Positions 7,371 to 10,928 of a stretch of DNA of 10,928 bases are shown here, piece after piece. This stretch comes from an uncultured Bacteroidota bacterium (GTDB taxonomy: Bacteria; Bacteroidota; Bacteroidia; 2-12-FULL-35-15). The DNA is taken from assembly GCA_903889605.1 (NCBI GenBank), contig CAISYK010000038.1, positions 1 to 10,928 of the forward strand. The letters are read 5' to 3'. Made by a program: the position numbers and the translations under genes. Each line of letters starts with the position of its first letter. The stretch's first letter is position 1. The notes below the pieces were generated by a model. That model made no database searches, was not told the origin of the DNA, and saw only the letters and a program-made list of their open reading frames with translations.

Positions 7371-10300
7371 ATGAAAAAAACTTTACTCTCTTTACTGTTA
7401 ATTTTCCAATGTATATTTTCTTTTGCACAGGGCGAAGGCAATCATTGGTATTTCGGCACTAACGCAGGTCTTAATTTCACCAGCGGAAGTCCTTTACCGG
7501 ATTTAAACGGAGCTTTAAATACATGGGAAGGCTGTTCTTCAGTTTCTGATAAAAACGGCAATTTATTATTTTATACCGACGGCAGTCTTGTATACAACCG
7601 TAATCATGGAATTATGCCCAATGGCAATGGACTCCTTGGAAATTCATCCGCAACCCAATCTGCGGTTATAGTTAAAAAGCCTGGTTCTGATATCATTTAT
7701 TATATATTCACGACATCTGTAGTTTCTACTGGAGGGTTTTATTATTCTGAAGTTAACCTTAATTTAAATGGTGGTTTAGGAGATATTGTTTTAGGTACAA
7801 AAAACACGAATCTCCTGCCGCTTTGCGGCGAGAGGGTAACGGCAACGAAACACAGCAATGGTATTTACACATGGGTAATAACAAAAGTTACCAATACCAA
7901 TGCATATTATGCTTTTTTGATAAATTGTAATGGAGTGCAGGCTCCTGTTATTACAAACATAGGATTAAATGCTCCGGGCAATAATGCAGGAGCTACAGTT
8001 GCCTCACCAAACAGCAAAAAAATTGCATCCACCTTTTTTAGTACAACTGATGCAATCGAAATATTAGATTTTAATAATACAACCGGAATTCTCTCAAATC
8101 CGATTACACAACTACAAGGTGCTTGGCCTTATGGTGCAAGTTTTTCACCAGACAGTAAATTGTTTTATTTTTCCAATATCAGCAGCGGTAATATTACTCA
8201 ATTGGATTTAAATGCCGGCAGCGGTTCTGCAGCTGCTGTTTTGGCATCAGCGACATTAGTAGGCGGCATTTCATCAGTCGGTCCTTATGGTTTTAGAGCT
8301 GGCGCGCTGCAATTAGGCCCCAATGGTAAAATGTACATGGCAGAAAACGGACAAGGCAGCATTTCAGTCATAAACAATCCGAATACTATTGGAACAGGAT
8401 GTAATTTTGTCGGTGATGCCGTTAGTTTGGGTGGTAAATCAAGTGGTTTAGGATTGCCCTCTTTTTTTCTGAATTTTCTAGATACCAATGTAATAAATTA
8501 CCATTATACATGCATTAATTCGTCTACCTTTTTCAGCATAAATGGAGATAGTACAGCATTAGACTCAGTTCACTGGAATTTCGGAGATATTCCAAGCGGA
8601 AATAATAATTTTTCTCATTTTAACGCTCCTTCACATGTTTATCCTGCACCAGGCATTTATAATGTTCAGTTGATCAAGTATTTTCTTTGCGGTTCCGACA
8701 CCAACAATGCAGCTGTAACTATCGTTCCAAATAATGTAACCGCTTCTGCAAGCGGCACAAACAGCATTTGCTCCGGAGGAACAATAAATCTGAATGCTTC
8801 AGGCGGTTTATCATACAGCTGGACAGGACCCGGTAATTATGCAGATACAGCTCAGATTACCAGCGTCAGCAATGTTTCCGCTTCCGGTTTATACATTGTT
8901 ACGGTGCGGGATGCAAACGGCTGCAGTGATACCGCCAGTATAAATGTCATTGTTCATCCTGCGCCAATCGCAGCTGCTAATTCCAATTCACCTGTAATAA
9001 TCGGGACTGTAATAAATTTATCAACAGATACAGTTAGCGGAATTGTTTGGAACGGCCCGAACGGCTTTACCAGCATCCTGCAAAACCCTTCTGTAACAAA
9101 TGCTCAGATAATTAATTCCGGAACATACAAGGTTATAAAAACAAACATATTTGGGTGCAGAGACACGGCTGAAACAACCGTTTATGTTTATCAGCCCGAA
9201 ATACCTGATAATGGTATTGATGATGATAATGATGGTTTGATAGACTGCGCTGATCCCGATTTAGCAACATTAAAACAATGTTATAAATGCGGTTATGATT
9301 CAATTGCATGGAGAACAGTAAACCCAGAACCTGGCTTTAATAAAGGTATTGCTGTAAAATATACAGGATATGACCAATATTTTATTGTACCTCCAGGGGT
9401 AACATCTATTAAAATAAAAGCTTGGGGTGCTGGCGGGGGCGGTTCTTCTTATAACTTTCAAAATGCTGGCGGAGGAGCAGGAGGTTATACCGAAGGATTA
9501 TTAACTGTAACCCCGGCAGCTGTATATTCAGTGATGGTTGGTGAAGGGGGAGTATGCGATGGAGCCAGTGATGTGATATCTTACGGTTTTGGCGGATCAT
9601 ATTCTTCTTTGAATTTTGGCGGATTTGGAGGTGGATTATCAGGAATATATACAGGTGCAGCGACAATAGTTCCAACAGATCAGTCACGAGCCTTGCTTTT
9701 AGCAGGCGGCGGAGGGGGAGCAGAAAGGGCTGCTCCAAACGCATACTGCACTTCCGGCGGACAAGGGGGAGATGCTGTTTTTGGCGGCGGTATGCCTAAT
9801 ATGCATGGAGAAAATGGCGGCGTTAAAATTGGAGGAGGAGGAGGAGGAGGTTATTATGGCGGATTAATGACATTAAGACTATCTGGTAACGGTATTTATC
9901 AAGCTGGAGAAGGCGGAACCAACTTTGTACATGGTTCTGTAACAAGCGGACTGTCACTTTCTTCACCAGACTTCGGCAGCTGGAATGTTTATCCGGCAAT
10001 GCATAAGGATCCACCGCATACAGCAGATGCACACTATACAGCATGGGTAAGCCCCGCTAACCCGGGTATTGGTACAGGTAATATGTCTGTTGGGTCTAAA
10101 GGCGGCAATGGTTTAGTTGTAATTCAATGGTTTGAACCTATAAATGACTTAACAATAACAGCAAGCAAAGACAGCATCTGTAATGGTGATACATTAACAT
10201 TAACGGCATCGGGATATTCAAATTTTCTATGGTCTCCTGCATTTACATTAAGCAGCGATACTGCGAAAACAGTTATTGCCGCACCAGTATCTGATATTAC

Positions 10301-10547
10301 TTACCGGGTGGTTTCTAATTTTAACAATTGTAAGGATACCGCACAAATACAAATAGTTGTTCATCAATTGCCAAATTTGATACTTAGTACGGATTCTTCA
10401 ATTTGTATGGGCGGCTCTTTAACTTTAAATGCCTGGGGGGGCAAATACTTATTCATGGTTTCCTGCTGCAGGATTAAACACAGCCTCAGGAACAGCGGTA
10501 TTAGCAACCCCTTTGGTCAGCACGCAATACTTTGTTACAGGTACTGA
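7371..10547 (+). CDS. Secreted beta-propeller/PKD/Ig-like/glycine-rich protein, interrupted by frameshift
   Basis: The ATG at 7371 opens a clear signal peptide (MKKTLLSLLLIFQCIFSFAQ). Residues about 22-370 match a head common in Bacteroidota PKD proteins and resembling a beta-propeller: NHWYFGTNAGLNF, EGCSSVSD, GNLLFYTDG, TQSAVIVKKPGS, FSPDSKLFYF and LGPNGKMYMAE. One PKD repeat follows (W402, WNFGD), then two Ig-like domains (about 456-605). An acidic loop, DNGIDDDNDGLIDC (613-626), resembles calcium-binding loops placed between modules. Residues about 673-922 are glycine-rich, opening with KIKAWGAGGGG and ending GGNGLVVIQW. Another Ig-like domain (about 925-1000) and the start of a further one follow. 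At W1022 the frame enters a G7 tract and the remaining 35 residues look unlike any repeat before the TGA. The homologous sequence continues in another frame (10441 onward), so the true protein is longer and probably ends, beyond the window, in a T9SS sorting domain. Confidence 0.85.
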   Translation: MKKTLLSLLLIFQCIFSFAQGEGNHWYFGTNAGLNFTSGSPLPDLNGALNTWEGCSSVSDKNGNLLFYTDGSLVYNRNHGIMPNGNGLLGNSSATQSAVIVKKPGSDIIYYIFTTSVVSTGGFYYSEVNLNLNGGLGDIVLGTKNTNLLPLCGERVTATKHSNGIYTWVITKVTNTNAYYAFLINCNGVQAPVITNIGLNAPGNNAGATVASPNSKKIASTFFSTTDAIEILDFNNTTGILSNPITQLQGAWPYGASFSPDSKLFYFSNISSGNITQLDLNAGSGSAAAVLASATLVGGISSVGPYGFRAGALQLGPNGKMYMAENGQGSISVINNPNTIGTGCNFVGDAVSLGGKSSGLGLPSFFLNFLDTNVINYHYTCINSSTFFSINGDSTALDSVHWNFGDIPSGNNNFSHFNAPSHVYPAPGIYNVQLIKYFLCGSDTNNAAVTIVPNNVTASASGTNSICSGGTINLNASGGLSYSWTGPGNYADTAQITSVSNVSASGLYIVTVRDANGCSDTASINVIVHPAPIAAANSNSPVIIGTVINLSTDTVSGIVWNGPNGFTSILQNPSVTNAQIINSGTYKVIKTNIFGCRDTAETTVYVYQPEIPDNGIDDDNDGLIDCADPDLATLKQCYKCGYDSIAWRTVNPEPGFNKGIAVKYTGYDQYFIVPPGVTSIKIKAWGAGGGGSSYNFQNAGGGAGGYTEGLLTVTPAAVYSVMVGEGGVCDGASDVISYGFGGSYSSLNFGGFGGGLSGIYTGAATIVPTDQSRALLLAGGGGGAERAAPNAYCTSGGQGGDAVFGGGMPNMHGENGGVKIGGGGGGGYYGGLMTLRLSGNGIYQAGEGGTNFVHGSVTSGLSLSSPDFGSWNVYPAMHKDPPHTADAHYTAWVSPANPGIGTGNMSVGSKGGNGLVVIQWFEPINDLTITASKDSICNGDTLTLTASGYSNFLWSPAFTLSSDTAKTVIAAPVSDITYRVVSNFNNCKDTAQIQIVVHQLPNLILSTDSSICMGGSLTLNAWGGKYLFMVSCCRIKHSLRNSGISNPFGQHAILCYRY
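9831..9850 (+). repeat. GGA trinucleotide microsatellite in glycine-rich domain
   Basis: Six GGA units plus GG encode a run of seven glycines followed by YYGG inside the glycine-rich domain of gene 3. Because the unit is three bases, length changes would keep the frame and only alter the glycine run. It is a likely site of copy-number variation between strains, though that is inference. Confidence 0.85.
10435..10441 (+). repeat. G7 homopolymer at the frame break of gene 3
   Basis: Seven consecutive G follow GCCT. With six G the reading would be N-A-W-G-A-N-T-Y-S-W, the usual form of this Ig-like domain (compare the LNASGGLSYSW strand earlier in the same protein). With seven G the frame is lost and ends at the TGA at 10545-10547. 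The tract could be a real mutation, a slippage switch, or a sequencing error at a homopolymer. Confidence 0.85.
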
Positions 10548-10928
10548 TAACAATGGCTGTTCAAACACAGACAGCGTAAAAATAAGAGTGGATTCTTTGC
10601 CAACAGCATCGATCACAGGCATTACAAGTATTTGTGCAGGCGACAGCACCATTCTAACGGCATCCGGCGGTGTTAACTATTTATGGAGCACAGGAAACAC
10701 AACTGCTGTAATAAAAATATCACCCTCTTCAACCGCAGATTATTCTGTTATTGTAAAAAACATCCACGGCTGCAAAGACAGCGCTTTTGTGAATATAGCA
10801 GTGCGCCCATTGCCAGCTCCTCAATTTTCTGCGGTCAATGTTTGTTTTGGAAATAGCGTTTCGTTCAATAATTTGTCTGCCATCAGCCCTCCCGATATAA
10901 TACAATCTTATTCCTGGAACTTTGGTGA
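10441..10928 (+). CDS. Frame-shifted continuation of gene 3 (Ig-like and PKD repeats), partial at window end
   Basis: Read from GCA at 10441, the sequence is open to the window edge for 162 codons. It begins ANTYSWFPAAGLNTASGTAV, which completes the Ig-like domain begun before the G7 tract (LSTDSSICMGGSLTLNAWG), and includes TQYFVTGTDNNGC. A further Ig-like domain follows at about 10600-10815 (ITSICAGDSTILTASGG, YLWSTG, NIHGCKDS), then the start of a PKD repeat (FSAVNVCFGNSVSFNNLS, SYSWNFG). There is no independent start codon context or signal peptide, so it is not a separate gene. It is the same gene as the one starting at 7371, displaced by one base, and it runs on past the window. Confidence 0.82.

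Noticed and set aside
9409..10044. Two - strand open frames rich in Leu, Arg and His opposite the glycine-rich domain.
   Set aside because: Long open frames opposite repeated GGN codons are expected by composition; the coding strand has clear domain matches.
10445..10547. The final residues before the TGA at 10547 as the natural C-terminus of gene 3.
   Set aside because: They do not resemble any Ig, PKD or sorting domain, while the other frame continues the interrupted domain exactly from the G7 tract.

Overview
The window comes from a member of the Bacteroidota. The evidence is the chain of very long, same-strand genes for secreted multidomain proteins, with PKD and Ig-like repeats, signal peptides ending in FAQ, and the C-terminal 'NAFTPDGDGINDSF ... 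FDRWGN ... WDG' domain that marks type B cargo of the type IX secretion system (T9SS). The DNA is AT-rich, genes lack a clear Shine-Dalgarno sequence, and the one promoter-like element has the Bacteroidota -7 form TAnnTTTG. I cannot name a genus.

Layout, all on the + strand. Positions 1-377 are AT-rich and without a supportable gene; they hold a long imperfect hairpin (252-298) and a candidate -7 promoter element (340-347). Gene 1 (378-4604, 1408 aa) has a signal peptide, an IgGFc-binding-like N-terminal head, ten PKD repeats and a type B sorting domain. After 51 nt, gene 2 (4656-7259, 867 aa) has an unusual N-terminus, an unrecognised Cys/Trp-rich head, about seven PKD-like repeats and a type B sorting domain. 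The last 434 residues of genes 1 and 2 align without a gap, so they are paralogues with different heads on one shared stalk and anchor. After 111 nt, gene 3 (from 7371) has a signal peptide, a beta-propeller-like head, a PKD domain, Ig-like domains, an acidic calcium-binding-like loop, a 250-residue glycine-rich domain and more Ig-like domains. Its frame stops at 10547, but the homologous coding continues in another frame from a G7 tract at 10435-10441 and runs off the window end, so gene 3 is either frameshifted or carries a one-base homopolymer error.

The three proteins are probably exported by Sec, moved across the outer membrane by the T9SS, and displayed or released as elongated adhesin- or matrix-like proteins. 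No enzyme, regulator, RNA gene, CRISPR array or insertion sequence is visible. The most notable points are the head-swapped paralogue pair with an identical-length shared module, the frameshift in gene 3, and the unrecognised head of gene 2. I see no convincing evidence of a wholly new kind of system.
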